Origin: Kribbella capetownensis
GTDB lineage: Bacteria; Actinomycetota; Actinomycetes; Propionibacteriales; Kribbellaceae
Length of the DNA: 64,000 bases
NCBI RefSeq assembly: GCF_004331485.1
Contig: NZ_SJKD01000006.1
Location: forward strand, 124,001-188,000
Reading direction: 5' to 3'
The position numbers and the translations under genes are program-made. Positions 42,230 through 51,205 of this stretch are shown here, piece after piece. The first letter of the stretch is position 1, and each line of letters begins with the position of its first letter. Under the pieces are notes generated by a model. That model saw only the letters and a list, made by a program, of their open reading frames with translations. It did no database searches and was not told the origin of the DNA.

Positions 42230-43237
42230 GTGAGCTTCATTGTGCCGGGGCAGGGGAAGAGGAACGAAGATGTTGGGCGCTCCGAGGCCGGGGCTCCGCC
42301 TTTCGCTCCCGGGGCTACCGATCTGCCGGCGTTCGAGGAGCCGCCGGACGTGGCGGTTGCGGGGTGGCCGGAGGAGCTGCAGCAAGTCGTGCAGGACGAC
42401 TTCCGGCGTACCAGCGCTCTCGCCAGCTATCGGTGGAAGACCGCGGACACCGCGCTGCAGGACGTCGTACGCGGGCTGGACGACCTGCTCGACCTAGTCG
42501 CCGAACGGGTCCAGGCTGGCGAGCCGAAGCGGTCCCGGCGTCAGACCAAGAAGTCCACTCAGGGCACGGCCGCGACTGCGTTGCTGGCCGAGCTGCCGTT
42601 CGCGGATGTGGCGGATCTGCTCGGCATTCCGGCCGACGAGATCGACGACATGCTCGAGCTCGTCACTCGCCGGTCGCGCGCGGATCGTCGTACGGCGCTG
42701 CGAGCCATCAAGCAGCTGCGTGCACAGTTGCAGCACATCGAGGTCACCAAGGATCACTCGCGACTCAGCCGGCTGTTCAGCTTCATCGTCAGACTCTTCC
42801 TGGTGCTCGGCACCGCCGTCGGGTCGCAGTCGGTCTCCGAGTTGGTCGCGGGCGACCCGCAACTGGACGCGATGATTCAGACCGGGGTCGGCGCCCTGGT
42901 CGCGTTCGCACTCGAACGGTCAACGGCCGCGCTCCGCGACGCCTGGCACGAACGCGAGCCCGCGACGGTCGCAGCCGAAGCCCACAAGTCTGTACTCAAA
43001 GCGCTCGCGGACGCGGCGCCCGCCGACGACAACGAGCGCACAGTCTGGGCCTTCCGGATCCTCGTGTGTTCCGCCCGCGCCTGGGTCGCGTGCTTCCAAC
43101 TGGAATGGGCCTTCACCGAGAAACTCGAGTACTGGCAGGCGCTCGACGAAATCCCGGAAGCGATCCGCACGGACTCCGCCGACACCCTCCGAACCATCCA
43201 CCAACGCCTGGACGCACTCACACCGCCTAAGCCTTGA
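42230..43237 (+). CDS. Unrecognised membrane-associated protein
   Basis: 335 residues, GTG start after GGTTGGGGG. The N-terminal 180 residues are soluble, helix-rich and charged: a segment with VVRGLDDLLDLVAERVQAGEPKRSRRQTKK, then a short helix-turn-helix-like LPFADVADLLGIPADEIDDMLELV. Then come two weak membrane helices (LFSFIVRLFLVLGTAVGSQSVSELV and MIQTGVGALVAFALERST) and a C-terminal helical domain with WAFRILVCSARAWVACFQLEWAF. I do not recognise a family. The stop overlaps the convergent aldo/keto reductase by 11 bases. Confidence 0.7.
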   Translation: MSFIVPGQGKRNEDVGRSEAGAPPFAPGATDLPAFEEPPDVAVAGWPEELQQVVQDDFRRTSALASYRWKTADTALQDVVRGLDDLLDLVAERVQAGEPKRSRRQTKKSTQGTAATALLAELPFADVADLLGIPADEIDDMLELVTRRSRADRRTALRAIKQLRAQLQHIEVTKDHSRLSRLFSFIVRLFLVLGTAVGSQSVSELVAGDPQLDAMIQTGVGALVAFALERSTAALRDAWHEREPATVAAEAHKSVLKALADAAPADDNERTVWAFRILVCSARAWVACFQLEWAFTEKLEYWQALDEIPEAIRTDSADTLRTIHQRLDALTPPKP

Positions 43238-44042
43238 TCGAAAGGTCTTCCTCGTACGCGGTCTGGAGGTCTTCGTCCCAGGGCTCGGACTCGGCGGCGA
43301 GCGAGTCGAGGACCGTCTCGGGGCGAGTTGCGCCCGAGATCACGGACAGCACGGGAGACGATTCGAGCAGCGCGCGCAGTTGCAGGCGTTGCCGGGATAC
43401 GCCGCGTGCGGCTGCCATCGCCGCCAGCCGTGGCGCGTTCGACGAGGAGCGCAGCGGCGAATAGGCGAAGAACGGCACCTCGCCGGCTTCGCACCACGCG
43501 ACGACCTCGGCTGACTCGCGTCCCATCGCCGAGTGCAGATTCTGTACGGCGTCCACGCGAGCGATCGCGGTCGCGCGTTCAAGATCGGCCACGGTGACGT
43601 TCGACAGACCGATCCGTGCCACCTTCCCTTCGTCGCGAAGCGCCGCCAGAGCCGACATGCCCTCCTCGACAGGCTGTTCCGCGAGGTCGACTCGGTGCAG
43701 GTAGTACAGCTCGAGACGCTCGCCTGCGAACACCCGCAGACTCGTCTCCACGTCAGACCGGATCCGGCCGGCGCTGATGTCCGCGTCCCACGTGTTCGCG
43801 CCCGTTCGCGAATGCCCGCCCTTCGTCCCAACGATCACGCCCGTACCACGGGCCGCTTCCGCCGCAAGCTCCTCGCCATACAGCGGCGCATCGACCTGCG
43901 CATACGCCCGAGCGGTGTCAAGAATCGCCGTACCCGCAGCGATTCCGGCCCGAATCATCGCAAGATCAGCCACCCGATCCCGAGGCGTCATCGACACCCC
44001 AGCAACCCCAAGCCCAACCCGCCCAACAAACTCCACCACCAC
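43227..44042 (-). CDS. Aldo/keto reductase
   Basis: 271 residues, (beta/alpha)8 barrel. Catalytic tetrad visible: Asp and Tyr in AILDTARAYAQ, Lys in IVGTKGGHS and His in LYYLHRVD. The C-terminal NADPH region is somewhat short. The chain is smaller than the usual 310-330 residues, and the protein begins directly with the first strand. Substrate unknown. Same strand as the next aldo/keto reductase, 50 bases apart. Confidence 0.88.
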   Translation of the reverse strand: MVVEFVGRVGLGVAGVSMTPRDRVADLAMIRAGIAAGTAILDTARAYAQVDAPLYGEELAAEAARGTGVIVGTKGGHSRTGANTWDADISAGRIRSDVETSLRVFAGERLELYYLHRVDLAEQPVEEGMSALAALRDEGKVARIGLSNVTVADLERATAIARVDAVQNLHSAMGRESAEVVAWCEAGEVPFFAYSPLRSSSNAPRLAAMAAARGVSRQRLQLRALLESSPVLSVISGATRPETVLDSLAAESEPWDEDLQTAYEEDLSIKA

Positions 44043-44092
44043 GCCTCCAACCAGCCATGTCTTCTGCCGACAGTGACAGTACGACGGATCGG

Positions 44093-45088
44093 CTACAGGT
44101 TGGTCTGAGCCTCGAGTTCGTCCGGGTACCGGCCGCCCTCGATCTCGATCTGCGCCGACGCCTCGGTGAGCTGAGCCACCTCGTCAGTGGACAGTGTGAC
44201 GTCGGCGGCCGCGACGTTCTCTTCCATCCGGTGCAGCTTGGTCGTGCCGGGAATCGGGACGATCCACGGCTTCTGCGCGAGCAGCCACGCGAGCGCGATC
44301 TGCGCCGGCGTCACGTCCTTCGTGGCTGCGAAGGATTGCACCAGTTCGACCATGGCGATGTTGTGCTGCAAGGCGTCGGCGCCGAAGCGCGGGATGCGCG
44401 CCCGCAGGTCGTTGTCCTTGTCGAAGCTGCTCGACGTACTAAGGGTTCCGGTGAGGAATCCCTTGCCCAGTGGGCTGTACGGGACGAACCCGATGCCGAG
44501 TTCTTCGCAGGTGGCGAGGACCTCCTGCTCAGGACGTCGCCACCACAGTGAGTACTCGCTCTGGACCGCGGTCACCGGCTGTACGGCGTGGGCGCGACGG
44601 ATCGTGCCGGCCGCTGCCTCGGACATCCCGTAGCGCTTGACCTTGCCGGCCTCGATCAGCTCCTTCACCGCCCCGGCAAACTCCTCGATCGGAACCTCGG
44701 GGTTGACCCGATGCTGGTAGTAGAGGTCGATCGCGTCGACCCCGAGCCGCCGCAGCGAGCCTTCGACGACGCGGGCGAGTTCTTCGGGCCGCAGCATCCG
44801 CCCTCGCGGCTTGCGTTCCACCGGATCGATGTCGGCGGCGAACTTCGTCGCGATGGTCACTCGGTCCAGGTACGGCGCGAGCGCCTCGCCGACAAGCTCT
44901 TCGTTCGCGTGCGGGCCGTAGATCTCCGCAGTGTCGAAGAAGGTGACGCCGCGATCCACGGCGGCGTGCAGCAGCGCGATCATCTCCTGCCGGTCGGGGC
45001 GGCCGCCGTACCCACCGGTCATCGTCATACAACCGAGTCCAACGGCCGAGACGGCCGGGCCGCCGGTCCCAAGGGTGCGTTCCTGCAT
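44093..45088 (-). CDS. Aldo/keto reductase (YakC/Tas-like)
   Basis: 331 residues from the ATG at 45088; an upstream TTG would add 19 residues unlike the family. Starts QERTLGTGGPAVSAVGLGCMTMTGGYG. Tetrad: Asp and Tyr in FFDTAEIYGPHANEELVG, Lys in ATKFAAD and His in LYYQHRVNP. NADP-binding WLLAQKPWIVPIPGTTKLHRMEENVAA. Divergent from the XRE regulator, with a palindrome in the shared promoter region; such pairs are common regulator/target units. Confidence 0.92.
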   Translation of the reverse strand: MQERTLGTGGPAVSAVGLGCMTMTGGYGGRPDRQEMIALLHAAVDRGVTFFDTAEIYGPHANEELVGEALAPYLDRVTIATKFAADIDPVERKPRGRMLRPEELARVVEGSLRRLGVDAIDLYYQHRVNPEVPIEEFAGAVKELIEAGKVKRYGMSEAAAGTIRRAHAVQPVTAVQSEYSLWWRRPEQEVLATCEELGIGFVPYSPLGKGFLTGTLSTSSSFDKDNDLRARIPRFGADALQHNIAMVELVQSFAATKDVTPAQIALAWLLAQKPWIVPIPGTTKLHRMEENVAAADVTLSTDEVAQLTEASAQIEIEGGRYPDELEAQTNL

Positions 45089-45182
45089 GGTCTGTTCTCC
45101 GATCTGCTGGTGGCCGCCCGGGAGCGTCGTACGGCGTTCAGTCAACGCGGGTCGATCGATTCGCGGGAGGTCGGGCTGAACC

Positions 45183-45199
45183 GGGTTCTGACAGAACCC
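45183..45199. promoter_or_regulatory. Palindromic operator between the reductase and the XRE regulator
   Basis: GGGTTCTG (45183-45190), one A, CAGAACCC (45192-45199): perfect 8-bp arms. It lies 36 bases before the XRE start and 95 bases before the reductase start, and is the likely binding site of the XRE regulator. Confidence 0.6.
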
Positions 45200-45234
45200 C
45201 CCTCACCGGCGACCGGGTTCGTACGCTGGAACGC

Positions 45235-46116
45235 ATGGGCACCGAGAACCGGAAGCAGGTGCGCGACTTTCTGGTCAGCCGGCGAGGCAACGTCACGCCG
45301 GAGCAGGCCGGGCTGCAGCACTACGGAGGCAATCGGCGTGTGCCGGGCCTGCGCCGCGAGGAAGTCGCGCTGCTGGCCGGACTCAGCGTCGACTACTACG
45401 CGCGGATCGAGAAGGGCAACATCTCCGGCGTCTCCGAGAGCGTGCTGCACGCCATCTCCGACGCCCTTCAGCTCGACGAGGCCGAACGTACGTACCTGTT
45501 CGATCTCGCCCGAACCGCGAACGCCAGCAGCCGGACTCCTCGCCGGGAACCCGCACGGCGAGTCCGGCCCGCCGTTCAGCGGATCCTCGACGGCATGGCG
45601 GCCACCCCCGCGCTCGTCCGCAACGGCCGCCTCGACATCCTCGCCGCCAATGCACTCGGCCGGGCTCTGTTCGCACCGATCTTCGACAGCCCTGTCAGCG
45701 CTCCCGGCCAACCACCGAACTTCGCGCGGTTCGGCTTCCTCGACCCGAACGCGCGCGACTTCTACCCCGACTGGGCCCTGTCCGCCAACACCAACGTCGC
45801 CATCCTGCGCACCGAGGCCGGGCGCGATCCGTACAACAAGGACCTCACCGAGTTGATCGGCGAACTCAGTACTCGCAGCGACGACTTCCGCACCCGCTGG
45901 GCCGACCAGAACGTCCGCCTGCACCGCACCGGCACCAAGTCCTTCCGCCACCCCGTCGTCGGCGAACTCACCGTCGACTTCGAAGGCATGGAACTGTCCG
46001 CCGATGCCGGCCTCACCCTCACCGCCTACACCCCCGAACCGGCCTCACCATCCGCCGACGCCCTCAACCTCCTCGGAAGCTGGGTTTCGAGCGCTACGAC
46101 GTCCGGTACCGCGTGA
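45235..46116 (+). CDS. XRE regulator with MmyB-type ligand-binding domain
   Basis: 293 residues. Helix-turn-helix at about 15-85 (VRDFLVSRRGNVTPEQAGL, RRVPGLRREEVALLAGLSVDYYARIEKGNISGVSESVLHAISDAL), followed by the MmyB-like PAS-type domain that binds fatty-acid-like ligands (VQRILDGMAATPALVRNGRLDILAANALGRALFAPIF, FYPDWALSANTNVAILRTEAGRDPYNKDLTELIGELSTRSDDFRTRWA). This group typically controls a divergent oxidoreductase; here the aldo/keto reductase at 44093-45088 is the expected target. Confidence 0.92.
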   Translation: MGTENRKQVRDFLVSRRGNVTPEQAGLQHYGGNRRVPGLRREEVALLAGLSVDYYARIEKGNISGVSESVLHAISDALQLDEAERTYLFDLARTANASSRTPRREPARRVRPAVQRILDGMAATPALVRNGRLDILAANALGRALFAPIFDSPVSAPGQPPNFARFGFLDPNARDFYPDWALSANTNVAILRTEAGRDPYNKDLTELIGELSTRSDDFRTRWADQNVRLHRTGTKSFRHPVVGELTVDFEGMELSADAGLTLTAYTPEPASPSADALNLLGSWVSSATTSGTA

Positions 46117-46119
46117 GGC

Positions 46120-47643
46120 TTACCGGTCGATCAGTGGGAGGGCTGGGAAGGTGTGGTGCTGCCAGAGGAGGCGGGAGGTTTCCTCTTGGTAGGTGGTGAC
46201 GGTCGGTTCGGTGTCGAGGAGTTGGACGAGGCACTGGTCGTCGTCGTACGTCGGCCAACCGGGGTCGCCGTCGGTGGCGAACGCCGTCCACGCGCCGCGG
46301 ATCCGTGCCGACAGCGCTTCCGCCTCCGCGGAAGGGGGATCGCCGATCAGCAAGGCGGGCTGGCCGCTGCTGAGGTTGCCGAAGACGAGCGGTACGTCGA
46401 GGCCGTGGCAGGCACCGAGTCCGCCGCCCAGGCCTGGGGCCGGCCAGGTCAGTTCGTAGACGTGAGTCCGGCCGCCGGACGCGGCGTGCGCCTGAGCGAG
46501 GTGGAGGGTCGGCATGCGGAACAGCCAGTCGGAGTTGACCAGTTCATAGAGCTCCTCCGGGCCGGCGTCCGGGAAGGCCTCGCGATAGCTGCTGGGGCCG
46601 TCCGGGGCGAGAGTGCGCAACGCAGTCTCGGCCTGTTCCTCGGTCACCTGGCCGAGCACACCCTCGAGCAGACTGAACAACCGGTGCTCGTCGCGGACAT
46701 GCCCGATCAGCAAGTCGACGTCCCGGCCGGCACCGTCGGCCAACGCCAGCCATGGGGTGGCCGGGAGTACGTCGCCGTCGACCACGGGAGCGTACGGGAT
46801 CCGCCGGTAGGTGATCGGGCCCCAACGATCCTTCCACTCATCCATCTTCGCGAAGATGACGTCGCCTGCGGCCGACAACAGAGACGGGTCGACGGCGGAC
46901 AGATCAGCCATCGTTGGCCGCACCCCCAATTCGGCAGCGCACGCGGTCGCGATGTCGCCCGCAAGCTCCGGCGAGAAGAATGCCCCCGGCGCGCTCTGTA
47001 CGACGGCCCGACGAAACAGCCCGGCCGCCCGCGGCATGGCCAACAGCGCGGCGATCGATCCGCCACCCGCCGACTGCCCGAACACCGTCACCCGATGCGG
47101 GTCGCCTCCGAACACCCGGATGTTGTCGCGCACCCACTCCAGCGCGGCAACCTGGTCGAGCAGACCCCGGTTGGCAGGAGCACCGTCGATCTGACCGAAT
47201 CCCTCCACGCCCAGCCGGTAGTTCAGCGTCACCACGACCACACCGCCAGCAGCCAGCCGACCACCATCCAACTCCGGAAGACTGGACGTCCCAACCGCAT
47301 ACCCGCCACCCGGAATCCACACCATCACAGGCAATCCGGCCCCCGGCCCCAGATCCGGCGACCACACGTTCACCGTCAGCCAGCCATCACCCGCGCCCTC
47401 CTCCGTGCGCGCACCCGTCGCCAACACACCCGCCTGCGGAGGCGGCGGCCCATACGAATCCGCCGCCCGCACCCCCGCCCACCCACGCACTGCCCGCGGC
47501 GAAGCAAACCGCAGCTCACCAACAGGCGGCTCGGCATAAGGCACCCCCCGAAAGACCACCACCCCCGCCTCCCGCGACCCACGCAGCACCCCAGCCCCCG
47601 TACGAACCTCGGGTCCAGAAGCCCCCTCAGCACCGACGCTCAC
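46120..47643 (-). CDS. Type-B carboxylesterase/lipase
   Basis: About 507 residues from GTG 47643, preceded by GGAGGGGGA; the frame could start six codons earlier at a TTG. Family marks: VVVFRGVPYAEPPVGELRFASP, VMVWIPGGGYAVGTSS (oxyanion hole), NRGLLDQVAALEWVRDNIRVFGGDPHRVTVFGQSAGGGSIAALL (nucleophile Ser near 190) and the His in ACHGLDVPLVFG. No signal peptide. It hydrolyses carboxylic esters; physiological substrate unknown. It converges with the XRE gene, three bases between stops. Confidence 0.93.
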   Translation of the reverse strand: MSVGAEGASGPEVRTGAGVLRGSREAGVVVFRGVPYAEPPVGELRFASPRAVRGWAGVRAADSYGPPPPQAGVLATGARTEEGAGDGWLTVNVWSPDLGPGAGLPVMVWIPGGGYAVGTSSLPELDGGRLAAGGVVVVTLNYRLGVEGFGQIDGAPANRGLLDQVAALEWVRDNIRVFGGDPHRVTVFGQSAGGGSIAALLAMPRAAGLFRRAVVQSAPGAFFSPELAGDIATACAAELGVRPTMADLSAVDPSLLSAAGDVIFAKMDEWKDRWGPITYRRIPYAPVVDGDVLPATPWLALADGAGRDVDLLIGHVRDEHRLFSLLEGVLGQVTEEQAETALRTLAPDGPSSYREAFPDAGPEELYELVNSDWLFRMPTLHLAQAHAASGGRTHVYELTWPAPGLGGGLGACHGLDVPLVFGNLSSGQPALLIGDPPSAEAEALSARIRGAWTAFATDGDPGWPTYDDDQCLVQLLDTEPTVTTYQEETSRLLWQHHTFPALPLIDR

Positions 47644-47840
47644 GACGCTCCCCCTCCACAATCAGGCGAAAGCACACATCCCAACCCCCGCGGATCGTCC
47701 CACCACCCCAAGACACCGGCCAGCCATTTACAGCCAACCTGGGCACGCCGCGCCCTTCAAACCCACGGGAGAACACGGTGGGCCCGCCGAAGGCGGCCTA
47801 GAGTCAGCCGCCGCGCAGCGGTGTCATTGCGTGAGAGGTG

Positions 47841-48668
47841 TCAGCCCTTGATGGCGCCGCCGAGGGCGAAGGCGCCGCCGAGCTTCTTGCTGAGCAGGAG
47901 GTACAGCAGCAGGACCGGCATCGTGTAGATCAGGGAGTACGCCGCCAGTTGCCCGTAGTTCGGCTCGCCGTACTGCCCGAAGAACGTGAAGATGCTGACC
48001 GACGCCGGCAGCCGCTCAGGCGACAGCAACAACATGAACGGGACGAAGAAGTTTCCCCACATCCCGATGAAGGTGAAGATCAGCACCACCGCGATCCCCG
48101 GCCACATCAGCGGCAGCACGATCCGGGCCAACGCCTGCATGTTGCCGGCGCCGTCCACCCAGGCGGCTTCCTCGAGCGAGATCGGTACGCCGTCCATGAA
48201 CGTCTTGGTCAGCCAGATAGCGAACGGCAGCGAAGCGGTCGCCATGAACATGATCGTGCCGCCCAGTGTGTCCACCAGGTTCAGCTGCACGAACAACCCA
48301 TAGACCGGCACCATCACCGCGGTGATCGGCAAACCCGTACAGAACAACACAGTCAGCAGGAACGGCCGGTTGAACTTCGACTTGAAGCGGGACAGCGGGT
48401 AGGCCGCCAGTACCGCACAGATCATCGTCAGCAGGGCCGCACCACCACACAGCACGATGCCGTTGAGCACCGGCCGGTACGTCGTGTCGGTGTTCAGCAC
48501 CGCCTTGAAGTTGCCGAGGGTCGGATGCGTCGGGAACTCGACCCGTAGGCCCGCCGTCCGGTTGATCGACGCGAACAGCACCCACAGCAACGGCAGCACG
48601 AACAGCACACCGATCGCCAGCAACACCAGGTTGCCGACCACCTTGCTGATCCGGTCGCGGGCTATCAC
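47841..48668 (-). CDS. Carbohydrate ABC transporter permease (MalG-type)
   Basis: 275 residues from GTG 48668, which overlaps the MalF-type stop by four bases. Six membrane helices and the EAA loop EEAAWVDGAGNMQALARIVLPLMWPGIAVV. The first helix follows a short basic N-terminus (ARDRISK), as in MalG. Last gene of the solute-binding protein-permease-permease operon, which has no ATPase gene; these actinobacterial importers usually share a common MsiK-type ATPase. Confidence 0.92.
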   Translation of the reverse strand: MIARDRISKVVGNLVLLAIGVLFVLPLLWVLFASINRTAGLRVEFPTHPTLGNFKAVLNTDTTYRPVLNGIVLCGGAALLTMICAVLAAYPLSRFKSKFNRPFLLTVLFCTGLPITAVMVPVYGLFVQLNLVDTLGGTIMFMATASLPFAIWLTKTFMDGVPISLEEAAWVDGAGNMQALARIVLPLMWPGIAVVLIFTFIGMWGNFFVPFMLLLSPERLPASVSIFTFFGQYGEPNYGQLAAYSLIYTMPVLLLYLLLSKKLGGAFALGGAIKG

Positions 48669-49606
48669 GCTGCCTCCGAGTTGAGTCCACGCAGGTAGAT
48701 CAGCGAGAAGACCGCGCCGATCGCCAGCATCACCAGGGCGATCGCCGTACCGTAGCCGATCTGGGAGAAGCTGAACGCCTGCTCGTACATGTACAGCGGC
48801 AACGTCTGGCTCTTCGTGCCAGGCCCGCCGCGGGTCATCGCGTAGATCAGGCCGAAGACGCTCAGCGTCTGCAGCGTGATCAGCATCAGGTTGGTCATGA
48901 CCGCCCGGCTGATCATCGGCAGCGTGACGAACAGCAGCCGCCGGTAGCCGGAGGCACCGTCCATCTCGGCGGACTCCTCGATCTCCTTGGGAACTTCGCT
49001 CAACGCGGCGGAGTACACGAGCATCGAGAACGCCGTACCGCGCCAGATGTTGGCCAGTGACACGGCGATGATCGGTGCCGCGTACAACCAGTCCTGGCCG
49101 GGCAGGCCGACCGCGTGCAGCATCACGTTCAGCGTGCCCTCGTCGTTGAAGAACGCGCTGAGCAGGTACGCCGCCACCACCTCGGGCAGCACCCACGCAC
49201 CGATGACCGCGGTCCCGACGAAGTTGCGGACCACTTTCGTGGAGCGGCGCATCAGCAGCGACAGTCCGAGCCCGAGGGTGTTCTGACCGATGATCGCGGA
49301 GATCAACGTGAACACCAGGGTCAGCCAGATCGCGTTGGTGAATGCACCACTACCGAAGGCTTTGCGGAAGTTGTCCAGGCCGACGAACTTCACGTTCGCC
49401 GCGCCGGTGCCGGTGAGCGCCATGTTCGTGAACGCGGCGTACAGGCAGTAGATGATCGGGCCGGCCAGGAAGACCAGCATCAACCCGATCGCCGGGCTCA
49501 GCGGCAACATCCGGAACAGCTTCGCGGCCTTCGGCCGCCCGCTCTTCCCGGCGGACTTGCCGGGAGGAGCGGAGGCGGCCGAAGTGGGAGCGACAGTCGT
49601 CGTCAC
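48665..49606 (-). CDS. Carbohydrate ABC transporter permease (MalF-type)
   Basis: 313 residues. Basic, Pro/Ser-rich cytoplasmic N-terminus, then LFRMLPLSPAIGLMLVFLAGPIIYCLYAAFTNM and six membrane helices; EAA loop EIEESAEMDGASGYRRLLFVTLPMISRAVMTNLML. Sits 27 bases downstream of the binding-protein gene and overlaps the MalG-type gene. Confidence 0.92.
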   Translation of the reverse strand: MTTTVAPTSAASAPPGKSAGKSGRPKAAKLFRMLPLSPAIGLMLVFLAGPIIYCLYAAFTNMALTGTGAANVKFVGLDNFRKAFGSGAFTNAIWLTLVFTLISAIIGQNTLGLGLSLLMRRSTKVVRNFVGTAVIGAWVLPEVVAAYLLSAFFNDEGTLNVMLHAVGLPGQDWLYAAPIIAVSLANIWRGTAFSMLVYSAALSEVPKEIEESAEMDGASGYRRLLFVTLPMISRAVMTNLMLITLQTLSVFGLIYAMTRGGPGTKSQTLPLYMYEQAFSFSQIGYGTAIALVMLAIGAVFSLIYLRGLNSEAA

Positions 49607-49633
49607 AGGGGAGATTCCTTCGCCGGGCCGGGT

Positions 49634-51022
49634 TTACTGGCCCTGAGTGGTCTTGTCCTTGCCGACGATGCCTTCGACCGCTTCGTCGTACGTCTTCGCG
49701 GCATCATCCGGCGAGGACTGGCCAGTCATCACCGCCTCCATCGCGGTGATGATCTCGTTGGAGACCTTCGGGTACTCGGCGTACGCCGGCCGGTACACGG
49801 TGACCGAGACCAGGTCGGTGAAGAACTGGGTGCTCTTCGAAGAGCTCTTGTACCCGGCGTCGTTGGCGACGTCCTTGCGGACCGCGATCTGCGCGCCGTC
49901 GGTGGCGTACTTGGCCGCGTTCTTCTGGGTCTGCAGCGTCTTGATCAGGTTCCAGGCCGCGTCGGGGTTCTTCGACTTGGCCGGGATCGCCCAGGTCCAG
50001 CCACCGGAGAGGCTGACCTTGCCCTTGCCGCTGCCGTCCTGGGTCGGCATCGCGGTCTGACCGAGCACGTCGGTCCACTGCGGCCACGGCTTCGCACCGG
50101 TCTTCTGCCAGTTGCCATAGATCCAGGAGCCGTCCAGCGCGATCGCCAGCTTGCCGCCCGGCAGCAGTTCGGTGCCGACCTTGCTGCCCATGTTCGGGTC
50201 GAGCGCCTGCTTCGGCGACGGGCCGAGGCCCTCGGAGTAGACGGTCTTGACGAAGTTCAGCGCATCCTTGAAGCCCTGGCTGCCGACGACCCACTTCTGC
50301 TGGTCGTTGTTGTACAGCGTGTCCTTGGTGCCGTACAGCAGCATCTCGAAGCCCTGCATGGCCGAGGCTTCACCCATCGGCTTGCCGGAGTACACGTTCA
50401 TCGGGATGACGCCGGGGACCTTCTCCTTGATGGTCCGGGCGGCGGACAGTACGTCGTCCCACGACTTCGGCTGCCAGTCGGCGGGGAGGCCGGCCTTCGC
50501 GAACAACTGCTTGTTGTACCAGAGCGCGCGAGTGTCGGTGCCGTCCGGGATACCGTACGTCTTGCCGTCCAGCGCCTTGGCCGCACCCTTGGCGGTGTCC
50601 TCGAACTGACCCCACTGGTCCCAGTTCTTGATGTAGTCGTCGAGCGGCCGCAGGTAGCCCGCGGTGATGTCGGAGTTGATCAGGAACGTGTCTTCGTAGA
50701 CCACGTCCGGGGCGGTGTTCGGCGACCGCATCATCAGCTGGAGCTTGGTGTAGTAGTCGTTCTCACTGGCAACGATCGGCAGGATCTCGACCGTCGAACC
50801 AGGATTGGCCGACTCGTACTCGGCCTTGACGCCGGTGAGGAAGTTCTTCATCACCACGCCCGGGCCCCACTGCTGGTACGCGATCTTGATGTGCGCCGGG
50901 CCGGCACTCTGCGAGCTGCCCGCCTCCGGCTGCTTGGTCGTCGAACCCTGACTGCAGGCCGAGACCGCCAGCAGCAGCAACGCGCTCATGGCGGCCGCTG
51001 CCTTGAAACGTTTCCTTGTCAT
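49634..51022 (-). CDS. Extracellular sugar-binding lipoprotein
   Basis: 462 residues from the ATG at 51022. Lipoprotein signal: MTRKRFKAAAAMSALLLLAVSACSQ, with lipobox AVSAC, then a Ser/Gly linker. Family 1 solute-binding protein features: IKIAYQQWGPG, LDDYIKNWDQWGQFEDTAKGAAKALDGKTYGIPDGTDTRALWYNKQLFAKAGL (hinge region), GSWIYGNWQKTG and GGWTWAIPAKSKNPDAAWNLIKTL. Upstream lie LacI-type palindromes, so expression is probably induced by a sugar. The ligand is not evident. Confidence 0.93.
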   Translation of the reverse strand: MTRKRFKAAAAMSALLLLAVSACSQGSTTKQPEAGSSQSAGPAHIKIAYQQWGPGVVMKNFLTGVKAEYESANPGSTVEILPIVASENDYYTKLQLMMRSPNTAPDVVYEDTFLINSDITAGYLRPLDDYIKNWDQWGQFEDTAKGAAKALDGKTYGIPDGTDTRALWYNKQLFAKAGLPADWQPKSWDDVLSAARTIKEKVPGVIPMNVYSGKPMGEASAMQGFEMLLYGTKDTLYNNDQQKWVVGSQGFKDALNFVKTVYSEGLGPSPKQALDPNMGSKVGTELLPGGKLAIALDGSWIYGNWQKTGAKPWPQWTDVLGQTAMPTQDGSGKGKVSLSGGWTWAIPAKSKNPDAAWNLIKTLQTQKNAAKYATDGAQIAVRKDVANDAGYKSSSKSTQFFTDLVSVTVYRPAYAEYPKVSNEIITAMEAVMTGQSSPDDAAKTYDEAVEGIVGKDKTTQGQ

Positions 51023-51037
51023 CACGTCCACCTTCGG

Positions 51038-51140
51038 GCAATCGTTGTCATCCCGGTACCCCGACCGAAACCCAGCGGTCATTGTCGCGACGGTAGGAGG
51101 CCGGAGGCCGGGAAGTCAATGCTTGACAGACAACGTTGTC
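51038..51140 (-). promoter_or_regulatory. Promoter with two LacI-type operators for the sugar ABC operon
   Basis: Perfect palindrome GACAACGTTGTC at 51129-51140 and an imperfect second copy GCAATCGTTGTC at 51038-51049. Between them a -35 TTGACT (minus strand, 51119-51114) and -10 TACCGT (51095-51090) with an 18-base spacer. The centres of the palindromes are 91 bases apart, a distance suited to looping repression. No LacI gene is in the window. Confidence 0.6.
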
Positions 51141-51205
51141 GCCGCCGATGAGCCTCGACGCGGCCACCGGAGCGTAACAATCCGATCACCGCGCCGGGGC
51201 TTTGT

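Noticed and set aside
46153..47928. 591-codon plus-strand frame opposite the carboxylesterase
   Set aside because: The minus strand encodes a complete esterase with all catalytic motifs; the plus frame is low-complexity shadow caused by high GC at third positions.
51005..51014. GAAACGTTTC palindrome at the start of the sugar-binding protein gene
   Set aside because: It encodes the KRF residues of the signal peptide n-region, so the symmetry is explained by codons; the two GTTGTC palindromes upstream are better operator candidates.
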